Origin: Bacillus sp. Y1
GTDB lineage: Bacteria; Bacillota; Bacilli; Bacillales; Cytobacillaceae
Length of the DNA stretch: 64,000 bases
Direction: 5' to 3'
NCBI RefSeq assembly: GCF_003586445.1
Contig: NZ_CP030028.1
Coordinates: 4,292,501 to 4,356,500, forward strand
Shown: one piece after another, positions 8,771 to 17,273 of the stretch
Position numbering within the stretch: position 1 is the stretch's first letter
Layout: each line of letters begins with the position of its first letter
Made by a program: the position numbers and the translations under genes
The notes under the pieces: generated by a model
Database searches by the model: none
What the model saw: the letters and a program-made list of their open reading frames with translations, nothing else
What the model was told of the DNA's origin: nothing

Positions 8771-9391
8771 TTATTGAACGGTTACTAGTGAGAGATGTTC
8801 TACACTCCCCTCAACCAGGAGCTTTCTCTCCCCTTTTTCCAGCCGGATCAAGGTTAAACTCGTTCCTTCACTGATAGGACCAGACCAGAAATTTTTTAAT
8901 GAAAGATTTTTCACTATTGATAAAAAAGCCATGATGGCTACCCCATGAGTGACAATTAGCACTCTCCCTTCTACATACGTTCTTTCTATTTCCTGTAGAA
9001 AATCTTCTACTCTAGTAATTACGTCTGTAAAAGTTTCCCCTCCATCGTTGTCATATCGCTCTGGAGCATTCCAATAATGATCATACTCCGATGGAAACTC
9101 ACGATGAATTTCGTCATCCGTTTTTCCCTGCCATTTTCCTAGATGAATTTCCATTAAACGCGGATCTGTTGTCATGTTTGTTTCATTTGGCCGGATAAGC
9201 TTCGCGGTGGTATAAGCCCTTCCACTGGGAGAAGAGATCACCTCATCAAAAGGGGTATCAGCTAAGTACTCTCTTAACCGTTTAGCATCCTCCACTCCTT
9301 TTTTTGTTAGGGAGGAATCCAGTCTGCCTTGCATTCGCTTTTGTACATTCCATATAGTTTGTCCATGCCTAGCAATATATAAATCCACCAT
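8771..9391 (-). CDS. cobC: Histidine phosphatase, probable alpha-ribazole phosphatase
   Basis: A histidine phosphatase (phosphoglycerate-mutase-like) that would remove the 5' phosphate from alpha-ribazole phosphate, or from cobalamin phosphate, in nucleotide-loop assembly. The phosphohistidine motif ARHGQT is at residues 7-12, followed by MQGRLDSSLTKKG. The second histidine is in LIVTHGVAIM near residue 150. A GTG at 9400 extends the frame by three codons but overlaps the Shine-Dalgarno. ATG 9391 has GGGAG 8 nt upstream and is preferred (206 residues). The function comes from its place directly after cblS; such phosphatases are hard to distinguish by sequence alone. Confidence 0.8.
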   Translation of the reverse strand: MVDLYIARHGQTIWNVQKRMQGRLDSSLTKKGVEDAKRLREYLADTPFDEVISSPSGRAYTTAKLIRPNETNMTTDPRLMEIHLGKWQGKTDDEIHREFPSEYDHYWNAPERYDNDGGETFTDVITRVEDFLQEIERTYVEGRVLIVTHGVAIMAFLSIVKNLSLKNFWSGPISEGTSLTLIRLEKGERKLLVEGSVEHLSLVTVQ

Positions 9392-9413
9392 AATGGTCAC
9401 TCCCTATTAAATG

Positions 9414-10124
9414 TCAAAAAGTTAATTCATGATAATAAGGTCCTGAAAGTTCCTTTACCGTATCCTCTTTATTAGCAGGAAATGTGATCAAAAAGCAGGT
9501 AGATGGTCCAGATGTTTTTTCTACATTGATTTCACCGTTTACTTCTTCTTTAAGAAACGTTCGGTTTGAAAATAGTTGATTCAATTCATAAAGTATCCCT
9601 TTTGACCCAACAGGTAATAAGATCGCTTCGGCTAGTTTTGAGAGCTCCTTCACTAACCGTAATGGAGCTACTTCTGTTTCCAGCTCTATTACCTCATTTC
9701 CAACAAGAGGAAGACCAATAACCGCCACTTTCGTATCTTTTAGAAAGGGAGTTGCACTCAAGGGAACCTGGCTTACTCTTTTTCCTAATACCGATAACCC
9801 GACGGCAGATTGAACAAGTGAAAAGTTACTTTCGGTGCTTCCATTGATCGGAATGTCTGGTACATCAAGTTCAAATAGACCTCTCGTAATTCCCTTTACG
9901 AGTCCTTCCCACGCATCCTCTCCACAGAAATTTTGAAGAATCACTGCTTCGGGAATAGCCCCCGCCGAGTAGCATTCCATCGCTGCCACACGAAAGGTAT
10001 AATAACCAACGATATCGTAAGGAACCTGTACCGCATCGAGCTTTTTTAATCCGATCGCCCCACTATTATCAGAAGCTACCACAAGGGTTTCTTTTCCCAT
10101 TTTAAGTAATTGGACATCTCTCAT
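9414..10124 (-). CDS. cblS: Probable alpha-ribazole kinase CblS
   Basis: A 236-residue protein resembling the N-terminal part of AIR-synthase/PurM-like ATP-binding enzymes: VASDNSGAIGLKKLDAV, YYTFRVAAMECYSAGAIPEAV and INGSTESNFSLVQSAVG. In Listeria and Geobacillus such proteins (CblS) phosphorylate alpha-ribazole to alpha-ribazole phosphate, allowing salvage of the lower ligand without CobT. It overlaps cblT by 4 nt and is followed by cobC, a context that strongly supports this role. No separate cobT is seen nearby. Confidence 0.75.
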   Translation of the reverse strand: MRDVQLLKMGKETLVVASDNSGAIGLKKLDAVQVPYDIVGYYTFRVAAMECYSAGAIPEAVILQNFCGEDAWEGLVKGITRGLFELDVPDIPINGSTESNFSLVQSAVGLSVLGKRVSQVPLSATPFLKDTKVAVIGLPLVGNEVIELETEVAPLRLVKELSKLAEAILLPVGSKGILYELNQLFSNRTFLKEEVNGEINVEKTSGPSTCFLITFPANKEDTVKELSGPYYHELTF

Positions 10125-10612
10125 TTTTGAAATTTCCCCGCTGCTACTGGTTTCATTATGCTAGCTAATCGAGGAGCAACGATCAAAGCTAAAACGGTAT
10201 TAAGGACAGATGCAATTAGTAAAGATGGAACCATACTAATATAAAATGCTTTTGAAATTAAAAAGATAAATGGCAGTGGAGCTGCAAAGGTATTACCTAG
10301 CACGAATAAAATAGATGCCGTCCACTTGCTTCCTTTTTGATAAAGATAAGCAAATACCCATGCAAGCATTGCCATTTCAATTGCGATTAAGAAATGCATA
10401 GGTCCAAGAGGCATTCCTCCAATTAACGCAGATACCATATGTCCTAATCCACCGACGATCGCCCCAGGGATTCCTCCTAAAAGCGCGGCCGCAACGATTG
10501 CTGGAAACGAATCAAGCGCGACACTTCCGATAATTGCTGGAATTTTTATCCCACCACCTACAACTGTTAAAGCGATAAATACGGCCATCCAAGTTACTTT
10601 TGCCACCTTCAT
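10121..10612 (-). CDS. cblT: Alpha-ribazole transporter CblT (ECF S-component type)
   Basis: A 163-residue integral membrane protein with about five hydrophobic segments, of the substrate-binding (S) subunit type used by energy-coupling-factor importers. Typical features are the N-terminal WMAVFIALTVVGG segment and the small-residue loop LGGIPGAIVGGLGH. The start is ATG 10612 with GGAGG 7 nt upstream; the GTG at 10642 lies before the Shine-Dalgarno. Paired with cblS it fits the described CblT-CblS alpha-ribazole salvage module. The energising ECF A/A'/T subunits would be encoded elsewhere. Confidence 0.75.
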   Translation of the reverse strand: MKVAKVTWMAVFIALTVVGGGIKIPAIIGSVALDSFPAIVAAALLGGIPGAIVGGLGHMVSALIGGMPLGPMHFLIAIEMAMLAWVFAYLYQKGSKWTASILFVLGNTFAAPLPFIFLISKAFYISMVPSLLIASVLNTVLALIVAPRLASIMKPVAAGKFQK

Positions 10613-10638
10613 TTTTTCTTCCTCCTTTTGGATTGTAA

Positions 10639-11079
10639 TCACTTAATGCGTTGACCAATTCCGTACCAGATATGATCCACTCGATCACATAATTGGACCG
10701 TATCCTGAAACGTCCACCCCGCATCATCGCGCCATTTTCGATCCATTTTTTCAACAGGTACAATCCCTCTTGTAATATCTGAACCAATAATTACGACCTT
10801 TCTCTTCCAACCTTTCTTTTCCCAACGATCCCATTTCAATAGTGCCTCTTTCCATATGCTTCTGACAGTATCGGATTCATGTTGAAGCGATAGCTCCCTG
10901 ATCCAGTACTCGATTCCTTCAACCACTACTAAGGAGACAACAGAATCTTCGTTAAGCCAGTCATAATACGAGCATTCATAAGCCTTTATCCAACTTTCTC
11001 CTGAATACTGACACATATCGTAATGGCTACGTACCCACTCGGCTTTTCCGTTACACGCCCCTCCCATCACGAAATGCAA
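10639..11079 (-). CDS. Short, divergent CobU-like nucleotide-binding protein
   Basis: A second CobU-family member directly behind the true cobU. About 146 residues with a P-loop-like start FVMGGACNGKAEW; CobU has GGxRSGKS, so the serine/threonine after the lysine is replaced by alanine. The tail SDITRGIVPVEKMDRKWRDDAG matches the CobU 'NEVGxGIVPxxxxxRxFRD.G' region. The middle, including the guanylylated-histidine region, is poorly conserved and the protein is shorter than CobU (180-200). Start taken as TTG 11079, 9 nt after GGAGG; GTG 11088 and ATG 11085 lie too close to the ribosome-binding site. It overlaps cobU. Activity uncertain. Confidence 0.65.
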   Translation of the reverse strand: MHFVMGGACNGKAEWVRSHYDMCQYSGESWIKAYECSYYDWLNEDSVVSLVVVEGIEYWIRELSLQHESDTVRSIWKEALLKWDRWEKKGWKRKVVIIGSDITRGIVPVEKMDRKWRDDAGWTFQDTVQLCDRVDHIWYGIGQRIK

Positions 11080-11659
11080 CGTCATCACCCTCCTTTTTCA
11101 TACAAATTGGAACTCCTGCTTCAACGAGATACGCTTCCTTTGCCATTGCAACGACCTGTTGATTTAGCCTGCCAAGGATCTTTGCATACACAAGAACAAG
11201 GTCGCTTGAGCGTATCGGTTCATTCAAGATTTCATTACTAACGACGATGAGGGTATGACAATTTTTCTGTATCGAAAGGATCCCCTCAATGATCGAATTC
11301 TTGATCTCTTCATGAAAAGAAGGGTCCATCAGCCTCTCCTCGGTTTGAAACAAACGATTGTTTAATAGATTGGTTAGGCAATCAAAAAGCACAATATCAT
11401 TCGGCTGAAAAACAGTTGAGAGGTTATGTAAAAAATAGGGCTCCTCCCACGTTTCCCAGTGTTGCTCCCCTTCATTTCTTTGCTGTTGATGCCTTTTAAT
11501 TCGGTCCTTCATTTCTGCATCAAAAGCAACTCCAGAAGCAATGTAATGGAGATTTCCGTGAGTTTTCATTGTGAGCTCCATGGCCGTTTTCTCAGCAAAA
11601 CTGCTTTTTCCACTTCTAACACCACCACTGATAAATATCAGCTGTCCACCTTCCGCCAT
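11051..11659 (-). CDS. cobU: Adenosylcobinamide kinase / adenosylcobinamide-phosphate guanylyltransferase
   Basis: Phosphorylates adenosylcobinamide and transfers GMP to it, activating the corrinoid for attachment of the lower ligand. The 202-residue protein has the P-loop FISGGVRSGKSSFAE (residues 9-23), RIKRHQQQR with the histidine expected to be guanylylated, and DCLTNLLNN and VVSNEILNEPI, matching the CobU signature 'D(C)LT...(V)SNE'. The start ATG 11659 overlaps the end of cobD by 22 nt and has GAGGTG about 8 nt upstream. Confidence 0.92.
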   Translation of the reverse strand: MAEGGQLIFISGGVRSGKSSFAEKTAMELTMKTHGNLHYIASGVAFDAEMKDRIKRHQQQRNEGEQHWETWEEPYFLHNLSTVFQPNDIVLFDCLTNLLNNRLFQTEERLMDPSFHEEIKNSIIEGILSIQKNCHTLIVVSNEILNEPIRSSDLVLVYAKILGRLNQQVVAMAKEAYLVEAGVPICMKKEGDDVAFRDGRGV

Positions 11660-12717
11660 TCACTCATCACCTCTAATAACCTTTCGTGCTCAGTTGGCCC
11701 CTTAACCGCCAGTCGCAGCCACTTTCCGTCAAGTCCAGGAAAATTCATCGTATGTCGTGGAATCATCCCCTTCTCCATCAAAAAAAGAAAAAATGGAAAT
11801 TGGTCGGAGACTTTCGTATCTTTTAGCAAATAAAAGTTTACAGTTGATGGGGAATAAGAGAACTCCTGTTCACGATAAAAAGTCTGTAGCCTCTCCCGCT
11901 CCTGTTTTATCAATTGAATGGTTTGTTCTACATAGTCACTTTCTGACAAACACCATTCACCCACCTTCATAGCTATCGCATTCACACTCCAATGCGGTTT
12001 GCTTACCCTAATCTTTGCTAGCAGGGCTTCATTGGCAATTAAGTATCCCAGGCGGATTCCTGGAATGCTGAACATTTTTGTCATGGAACGAAGAATGATC
12101 ATATTTCCGCCATGTTGGAGACAGGAAACGGTTGATTCATACCCTTCTATAAAGTCGTAAAAGGCTTCATCGACGATGAGAAAGGTTTCGTATTTGGCAC
12201 ATTCACGAGCAAGAAGCTCAATTGTTTGTTTCGGAAAAAACATTCCCGTTGGATTGTTTGGATTGCACAGAAATACAGCGTCTACTTCACGTAAGTTCAC
12301 TAGTAATTCATTTAAACGTAATTCCCAGCTTTCTACATCCATCAAGTGATAGCGCACCTCACATTGATTCACTCGGCATGCTTCTTCGTATTCGGAAAAT
12401 GCTGGTTGTACGATGAGCACTTTTTTACCAGTGAGCAGTCGTCCGACCAAAGAAATAAGCTCCGCCCCTCCGTTACCAACTAAGATTTGCTCTTTTCTTA
12501 CTCCTTCTTTCTTTTCAAGCAAACCTGTTAGTCTTTCTGCCGTTGGATCCGGGTAATCAGATACAAGCGGTAACAGCTCATTCCACCTGTCTTTTACTAT
12601 GGCTGGTGGACCAAGCGGGTTAATATTGGCACTAAAGTCAATCACTGATTCAGGCATTTCAAGATGAAGTGCTTCATATAAAAATTGAGGATTAGATCCG
12701 TGCGTAGGCCACTTCAA
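11638..12717 (-). CDS. cobD: PLP-dependent threonine-phosphate decarboxylase (or histidinol-phosphate aminotransferase-like)
   Basis: A fold-type I aminotransferase-like enzyme that in cobalamin synthesis makes (R)-1-amino-2-propanol phosphate from threonine phosphate. The 359-residue protein has HGSNPQFL near the N-terminus, the CobD hallmark DFSANINPLGPP, CNPNNPTGMF and the PLP lysine in RSMTKMFSIPGIRLGYL. The start is TTG 12717, 7 nt after GGAGGG, and overlaps cbiB. Histidinol-phosphate aminotransferase is a close relative, but DFSANINPLGPP and the operon favour CobD. Confidence 0.88.
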   Translation of the reverse strand: MKWPTHGSNPQFLYEALHLEMPESVIDFSANINPLGPPAIVKDRWNELLPLVSDYPDPTAERLTGLLEKKEGVRKEQILVGNGGAELISLVGRLLTGKKVLIVQPAFSEYEEACRVNQCEVRYHLMDVESWELRLNELLVNLREVDAVFLCNPNNPTGMFFPKQTIELLARECAKYETFLIVDEAFYDFIEGYESTVSCLQHGGNMIILRSMTKMFSIPGIRLGYLIANEALLAKIRVSKPHWSVNAIAMKVGEWCLSESDYVEQTIQLIKQERERLQTFYREQEFSYSPSTVNFYLLKDTKVSDQFPFFLFLMEKGMIPRHTMNFPGLDGKWLRLAVKGPTEHERLLEVMSEWRKVDS

Positions 12718-13657
12718 CGATCATCCCTCCAATCCATAATAAAAGTAAAAATGTGAGTACCGTTCGAGTTAAAATGCCATTGGTTTGTAAAATATGCTCT
12801 CCCGTAACAGGAAAATAGGGTTCTCCCATTTTTGCTCGATCGGAGCGAATGCCCTTGTAATAATTGATTCCTCCCAGTTGAATCCCAAGTAAGGCAGCCA
12901 CAGCTGCTTCTCCCCATCCACTGTTTGGGCTCGGATGTTTTTTTGCATCACGAAGAACGATTTTTGCTGACTCTTTTACCGAGGATCGGACAGGCTTATT
13001 GCTAAAGAGCATACAGATGGAGGTTAGGCGACTTGGTATCAAATTTAACCAATCATCAAGCTTCGCCGATGCCCAGCCAAACTCCATGTATTGATCATTT
13101 TTATAACCCACCATCGAATCGCAAGTATTGACCGCACGATACAGCATCGCGAGAGGTGCACCACCGAGTAACGCCCAAAATAAGGGAGCAGTTACTCCAT
13201 CACTTGTATTTTCTGCGACCGTTTCAATTGTCGCGCGAACCACACCCTGTTCATCAAGTTGATCCGTGTCACGACCAACAATATACGATAGCTTGTGACG
13301 AGCTTCCACGATATCTCCCTTTTTTAACGGACCATACACCGTCATCGCTGCTTCCTTTAAGCTTTTTTGAGCAATCGTCGTCCAAATGATCACAGCTTCA
13401 ACCATTATTCCGACCATGAAATGAACATGATAAGCTAACATCGTAATTAGGATCGTAATCCCCACGACGAGCAGGAGAAGCGTAACCACCATGGCGACTC
13501 CCTTCCATTTTTTCCGCGTCCCTTTATTCCACTTTTTCTCGAGCTTATAAATCATTGTTCCGATCCACTTCACCGGATGTGGCCAATCGATAGGATCCCC
13601 GAGAAGTAAATCGATAAAATAAGCAATTGTCATTGCCAATAAATGTTGAAAAAACAT
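12692..13657 (-). CDS. cbiB: Adenosylcobinamide-phosphate synthase CbiB
   Basis: Membrane enzyme that joins the aminopropanol (phosphate) arm to adenosylcobyric acid. The 321-residue protein has several membrane segments and the family motifs FIDLLLGDPIDWPHPVKWIG (residues 11-30), NTSDGVTAPLFW, RAVNTCDSMVGYKN and HPSPNSGWGEAAVAALLG. Start chosen at ATG 13657 because GGGGAGGG lies 7 nt upstream. The frame runs further up, but only through riboswitch sequence. It is the first gene of the B12-riboswitch operon. Confidence 0.93.
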   Translation of the reverse strand: MFFQHLLAMTIAYFIDLLLGDPIDWPHPVKWIGTMIYKLEKKWNKGTRKKWKGVAMVVTLLLLVVGITILITMLAYHVHFMVGIMVEAVIIWTTIAQKSLKEAAMTVYGPLKKGDIVEARHKLSYIVGRDTDQLDEQGVVRATIETVAENTSDGVTAPLFWALLGGAPLAMLYRAVNTCDSMVGYKNDQYMEFGWASAKLDDWLNLIPSRLTSICMLFSNKPVRSSVKESAKIVLRDAKKHPSPNSGWGEAAVAALLGIQLGGINYYKGIRSDRAKMGEPYFPVTGEHILQTNGILTRTVLTFLLLLWIGGMIVEVAYARI

Positions 13658-13679
13658 GGTAAACCCTCCCCAGACAAAA

Positions 13680-13715
13680 TAAAAACATCTCCACATAGAA
13701 ATGGAGATGTTGGAA
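13680..13715 (-). terminator. Expression-platform terminator of the cobalamin riboswitch
   Basis: AACATCTCCA at 13684-13693 pairs with TGGAGATGTT at 13702-13711. On the minus strand TTTTATTTT follows. It lies between the B12 aptamer and the cbiB ribosome-binding site, where a riboswitch-controlled terminator is expected. Confidence 0.8.
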
Positions 13716-13771
13716 TAAGCTTCTTCCTTATGTAAGAAACCGACCACACCACCTATCCTCGTAGGTACACG

Positions 13772-13932
13772 GTGTCAAGATATAGTCAGGTTTCCTGGCT
13801 CATGGTCATTGCTTTCTGTACCTTCCCATGCAATTCTTTATTGCACAGTGGTTTTTACAGTATGCTCCCATTTACAGTGGCGGGACCGCGTTGGACTTTC
13901 ACCAACTTCCCTAGACTTCTAAAAAGAAGTAC
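13772..13932 (-). promoter_or_regulatory. Cobalamin (B12) riboswitch aptamer
   Basis: On the minus strand the leader carries the conserved landmarks of the cobalamin aptamer: GGGAAGTTGGTGAAAGTCC, then GCGGTCCCGCCACTGTAA, and finally the B12 box AGCCAGGAAACCTGAC (around 13785-13800). It lies 120-270 nt upstream of cbiB, followed by a terminator. Adenosylcobalamin binding should shut off the cbiB-to-cobC operon. The 567-nt gap 13658-14224 holds this element, its terminator and the ilvD upstream region. Confidence 0.92.
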
Positions 13933-14162
13933 GCCTATTCTTGCTCATATATACTTTTCTTATCTTAATACTAATCTTGTAAAAAGGGAATGACAAGGCA
14001 ATGACGGACATTAATTTTTCATTGTGACAAATTGGAACACCTTCCTACAATCACTATAAAAATATTAAAAAGTAACAAAATAGTACGAATGAGGGTAACT
14101 TTAAAAATCTACCAAATGATAGTTTTGTCATCTTTCTTTACAATTCTCCATCTATTTGTTAA

Positions 14163-14177
14163 AATTTTTTAATAATT
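14163..14177 (+). promoter_or_regulatory. Candidate CodY box upstream of ilvD
   Basis: AATTTTTTAATAATT resembles the CodY consensus AATTTTCWGAAAATT with three mismatches. It lies about 50 nt upstream of the ilvD start. CodY control of branched-chain amino acid genes is established in Bacillus; the AT-rich setting makes a chance match possible. Confidence 0.35.
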
Positions 14178-14224
14178 TAAAACATTAACACCATTGGTTT
14201 TTGATAGATTGGGAGGGAATTATT

Positions 14225-15898
14225 TTGGCAGAATTAAGAAGTAATATGATAAAAAAGGGATTTGATCGTGCACCACACCGAAGCCTTTTGCGTGCGGCTG
14301 GGGTAAAAGAAGAGGATTTTGGTAAGCCGTTTATCGCCGTAGTCAATTCATACATTGATATTGTGCCAGGACATGTGCACTTACAAGAGTTTGGAAAAAT
14401 TGTAAAAGATGCCATCCGAGAAGCGGGCGGAGTTCCATTCGAAATGAACACAATTGGTGTGGATGATGGAATTGCGATGGGTCATATCGGCATGCGCTAC
14501 TCACTTCCAAGCCGTGAAATTATTGCTGATTCAGTTGAAACAGTAGTAGCTGCTCACTGGTTTGATGGAATGGTTTGTATCCCGAACTGTGACAAAATCA
14601 CACCGGGAATGTTAATGGCATCACTTCGTTTAAATATCCCTACTGTTTTCGTAAGTGGTGGACCAATGAAGGCGGGAGTAACAAGCGATGGTAAAAAGAT
14701 CTCACTTTCTTCTGTATTTGAAGGCGTTGGTGCATACCAAGCTGGAAAACTTGATGACAAGGGACTATTAGAATTAGAACAGTTCGGCTGTCCGACATGT
14801 GGATCTTGTTCAGGTATGTTTACAGCAAACTCGATGAACTGTTTAGCAGAAGCGCTTGGATTGGCTCTTCCTGGTAATGGAACAATTTTAGCTGTAGCGC
14901 CTGAGCGTAGAGATTTCGTTAGGAAATCAGCAACACAGTTAATGGAACTTATTGAAAAGGATATTAAGCCTCGTGATATCGTTACAGAAAAAGCAATCGA
15001 TAACGCGTTTGCCCTTGATATGGCATTAGGTGGATCTTCCAATACGGTTCTTCACACATTGGCATTAGCTCATGAAGCAGAAATCGATTATCCAATCGGA
15101 AGAATTAATGAAGTAGCAGCTCGTGTTCCTCACTTGTCTAAGCTTGCTCCTGCTTCTGATGTATTTATTGAAGATTTGCATGAAGCGGGTGGAGTTTCTG
15201 CGGTTCTAAACGAATTATCTAAGAAAGAAGGAGCTCTTCACTTAGATACATTAACGGTGACAGGGAAAACACTCGGTGAAAATATTGCTGGATGTGATGT
15301 AAAGAACTATGATGTAATTCATTCCATTGAAAACCCACATAGCGAAAAGGGTGGCCTAGCTGTATTGTTTGGTAACCTTGCTCCAGACGGTGCCATCATT
15401 AAAACTGGTGGAATCACTGGTGGAAATCGCCATGAAGGACCGGCTGTTGTATTTGATTCACAAGACGAAGCCCTTCACGGCATTGCAAACGGAAAGGTAA
15501 AAGAAGGCGATGTAGTAGTTATCCGTTACGAAGGACCTAAAGGTGGACCTGGTATGCCTGAAATGCTTGCCCCTACTTCTCAAATCATGGGAATGGGACT
15601 TGGCGCGAAGGTTGCTCTTGTAACAGATGGACGCTTCTCTGGTGCTTCGCGTGGATTGTCTATCGGTCATGCATCACCGGAAGCTGCTGAAGGTGGACCA
15701 TTAGCGTTTATCCAAAATGGAGATCAAATTATAATCGATGTTGACGCTCGTTCCATGGACGTTGTTTTATCTGACGAAGAATGGGCAGAGCGTAAAGCAA
15801 ACTGGAAAGGCTTTGAACCAAAGGTGAAAAAGGGTTACCTAGCTCGTTATTCGAAGCTTGTAACATCTGCTAGCACCGGTGGAGTTATGAAAATCTAA
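14225..15898 (+). CDS. ilvD: Dihydroxy-acid dehydratase
   Basis: Fe-S enzyme that dehydrates 2,3-dihydroxy-isovalerate and 2,3-dihydroxy-3-methylvalerate in valine, isoleucine and leucine synthesis. The 557-residue protein starts [20 protein letters not shown], nearly as in B. subtilis IlvD. Cluster-ligand cysteines are in [12 protein letters not shown] and [20 protein letters not shown]; the signature [17 protein letters not shown] region and GRFSGASRG are present. The frame opens at TTG 14201, but GGGAGGG is spaced 8 nt from TTG 14225, which also matches homologues. It is a stand-alone gene here, unlike operons that include ilvBNC-leu. Confidence 0.95.
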   Translation: MAELRSNMIKKGFDRAPHRSLLRAAGVKEEDFGKPFIAVVNSYIDIVPGHVHLQEFGKIVKDAIREAGGVPFEMNTIGVDDGIAMGHIGMRYSLPSREIIADSVETVVAAHWFDGMVCIPNCDKITPGMLMASLRLNIPTVFVSGGPMKAGVTSDGKKISLSSVFEGVGAYQAGKLDDKGLLELEQFGCPTCGSCSGMFTANSMNCLAEALGLALPGNGTILAVAPERRDFVRKSATQLMELIEKDIKPRDIVTEKAIDNAFALDMALGGSSNTVLHTLALAHEAEIDYPIGRINEVAARVPHLSKLAPASDVFIEDLHEAGGVSAVLNELSKKEGALHLDTLTVTGKTLGENIAGCDVKNYDVIHSIENPHSEKGGLAVLFGNLAPDGAIIKTGGITGGNRHEGPAVVFDSQDEALHGIANGKVKEGDVVVIRYEGPKGGPGMPEMLAPTSQIMGMGLGAKVALVTDGRFSGASRGLSIGHASPEAAEGGPLAFIQNGDQIIIDVDARSMDVVLSDEEWAERKANWKGFEPKVKKGYLARYSKLVTSASTGGVMKI

Positions 15899-15911
15899 TT
15901 TTACTCAATGG

Positions 15912-15945
15912 CACCCATTCACTTTTTGTGGATGGGTGTTTTTAT
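15912..15945 (+). terminator. Intrinsic terminator after ilvD
   Basis: CACCCAT at 15912-15918 pairs with ATGGGTG at 15932-15938, extended by TTCAC/GTGG, and is followed by TTTTTATC. Confidence 0.85.
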
Positions 15946-16022
15946 CTTTTTTTAAAATTTTTTCCGCTTACAGCCTCAGTTATGTAAGCGTTCCCCATAC
16001 ATCCTTCTACCAAAAACAGCTG

Positions 16023-16052
16023 TTGACACTTCTCACCTATTAGATTTATGAT
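16023..16052 (+). promoter_or_regulatory. Sigma-A promoter for the met riboswitch leader
   Basis: TTGACA at 16023-16028, an 18-nt spacer and TATGAT at 16047-16052 form a near-consensus vegetative promoter about 30 nt upstream of the SAM aptamer. Confidence 0.7.
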
Positions 16053-16080
16053 TCATGTAACAAATTTAATAAGACCTTTT

Positions 16081-16185
16081 ACTTATCAAGAGCGACCGAG
16101 GGATTAGGCCCTATGACGTCCGGCAACCTCCATTTCATGGAAAGGTGCCACTTCCTACAGAATGATTCCATTCTGAAAGATAAGT
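16081..16185 (+). promoter_or_regulatory. SAM-I (S-box) riboswitch
   Basis: The leader shows the S-box landmarks: ACTTATCAAGAG at the start, GGATTAGGCCC, the conserved CCGGCAACC, GGTGCCA, and a closing GATAAGT (16179-16185) pairing with ACTTATC (16081-16087). A terminator follows at 16201. S-adenosylmethionine binding should stop transcription of metNIQ. Confidence 0.95.
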
Positions 16186-16200
16186 CGTATATATAACGAT

Positions 16201-16231
16201 GCCTCTTTCTGATTGGAAAGAGGCATTTTTG
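16201..16231 (+). terminator. Riboswitch-controlled terminator
   Basis: GCCTCTTTC at 16201-16209 pairs with GAAAGAGGC at 16216-16224, followed by ATTTTT. It is the expression platform of the S-box. Confidence 0.9.
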
Positions 16232-16259
16232 TATTTTTATAGTTTAAGGGGTGACAGAG

Positions 16260-17273
16260 ATGATCGAAGTAAAAGATTTGGTGAAAGTCTACCAAACGAA
16301 AAAAGGTGAAGTAACCGGTGTGGACCATGTGTCACTTACCGTGAATAAAGGCGAGATTTTTGGAATTGTTGGCTATAGTGGTGCGGGCAAAAGTTCTTTG
16401 TTACGCTGTCTGAATTTATTAGAGGCTCCGACTTCAGGCGAAATTAAGATCGATAGTGTTTCCCTTACTTCTCTTGGGAAAAAGGAGCTTCGGAGCGCTC
16501 GTCAAAAAATCGGGATGATCTTCCAACACTTCTATCTCGTAAGCTCAAAGACTGTTTTTGAAAACGTAGCATTTGCTCTAAAAGCGGCTCATAAATCAAA
16601 AGCAGAAATTGATGTACGAGTAACAGAGCTACTTGAAATGGTCGGTTTGTCCGATAAGCGTGATGTGTATCCGTCTCAGCTAAGTGGTGGACAAAAACAA
16701 CGTGTAGGGATTGCGAGAGCATTAGCGAATAACCCCTCCGTTCTCCTTTGTGATGAAGCTACCTCTGCCCTAGACCCGAGCACGACCAAATCAATTTTAT
16801 CTTTGTTAAAAAAGATTAACCAAGAGCTAGGGTTAACGATTGTACTGATCACACATGAGATGGAAGTCGTAAAAGAGATTTGTGATCGAATGGCTGTTAT
16901 GCAGGACGGTCGAATAGTTGAGGAAGGGCAAGTGTATGATTTGTTCTCAAATCCAACAAACGAACTTACGAAGGAATTCATTAATACAATTCTTCAATTT
17001 GATTTACCAGAACACTTACTAACTTCAAGCAAAGGAAAGATTGTGAAGATCCATTTCCGTGGGCCGATTGCAGAGGAGTCAGTGATTTCAGATGCGCTAC
17101 AGAATTTCCAAGTGAAGGGCAATATTTTACACGGCAAAATCGAGTACATAAAAGAGACCCCTCTAGGGATTTTCATTATGGAGCTTACTGGAGATCATGC
17201 TGAAGTAGAAAAAGCCCTGCAGTACATTACATCTCGAACAGAAAGTTTGGAGGTGATCAGAGATGCCGCTTGA
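16260..17273 (+). CDS. metN: Methionine ABC transporter ATP-binding protein
   Basis: ATPase of the MetNIQ importer for methionine. In the 337-residue protein, Walker A is GYSGAGKSS (residues 38-46), the signature LSGGQKQR, Walker B VLLCDEATSALDP and the H-loop ITHE. The C-terminal 90 residues form the NIL domain that senses methionine (HFRGPIAEESVISDALQNF). A GTG at 16251 is in frame, but AAGGGG is spaced 8 nt from ATG 16260. It is the first gene behind the SAM riboswitch and overlaps metI. Confidence 0.95.
   Translation: MIEVKDLVKVYQTKKGEVTGVDHVSLTVNKGEIFGIVGYSGAGKSSLLRCLNLLEAPTSGEIKIDSVSLTSLGKKELRSARQKIGMIFQHFYLVSSKTVFENVAFALKAAHKSKAEIDVRVTELLEMVGLSDKRDVYPSQLSGGQKQRVGIARALANNPSVLLCDEATSALDPSTTKSILSLLKKINQELGLTIVLITHEMEVVKEICDRMAVMQDGRIVEEGQVYDLFSNPTNELTKEFINTILQFDLPEHLLTSSKGKIVKIHFRGPIAEESVISDALQNFQVKGNILHGKIEYIKETPLGIFIMELTGDHAEVEKALQYITSRTESLEVIRDAA

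Noticed and set aside
10512..10787. Minus-strand open frame of 91 codons across the cblT start
   Set aside because: Out-of-frame shadow of cblT and the CobU-like gene; no own initiation signals.
13772..13993. Plus-strand open frame of 73 codons
   Set aside because: It lies on the complement of the cobalamin riboswitch, with no ribosome-binding site.
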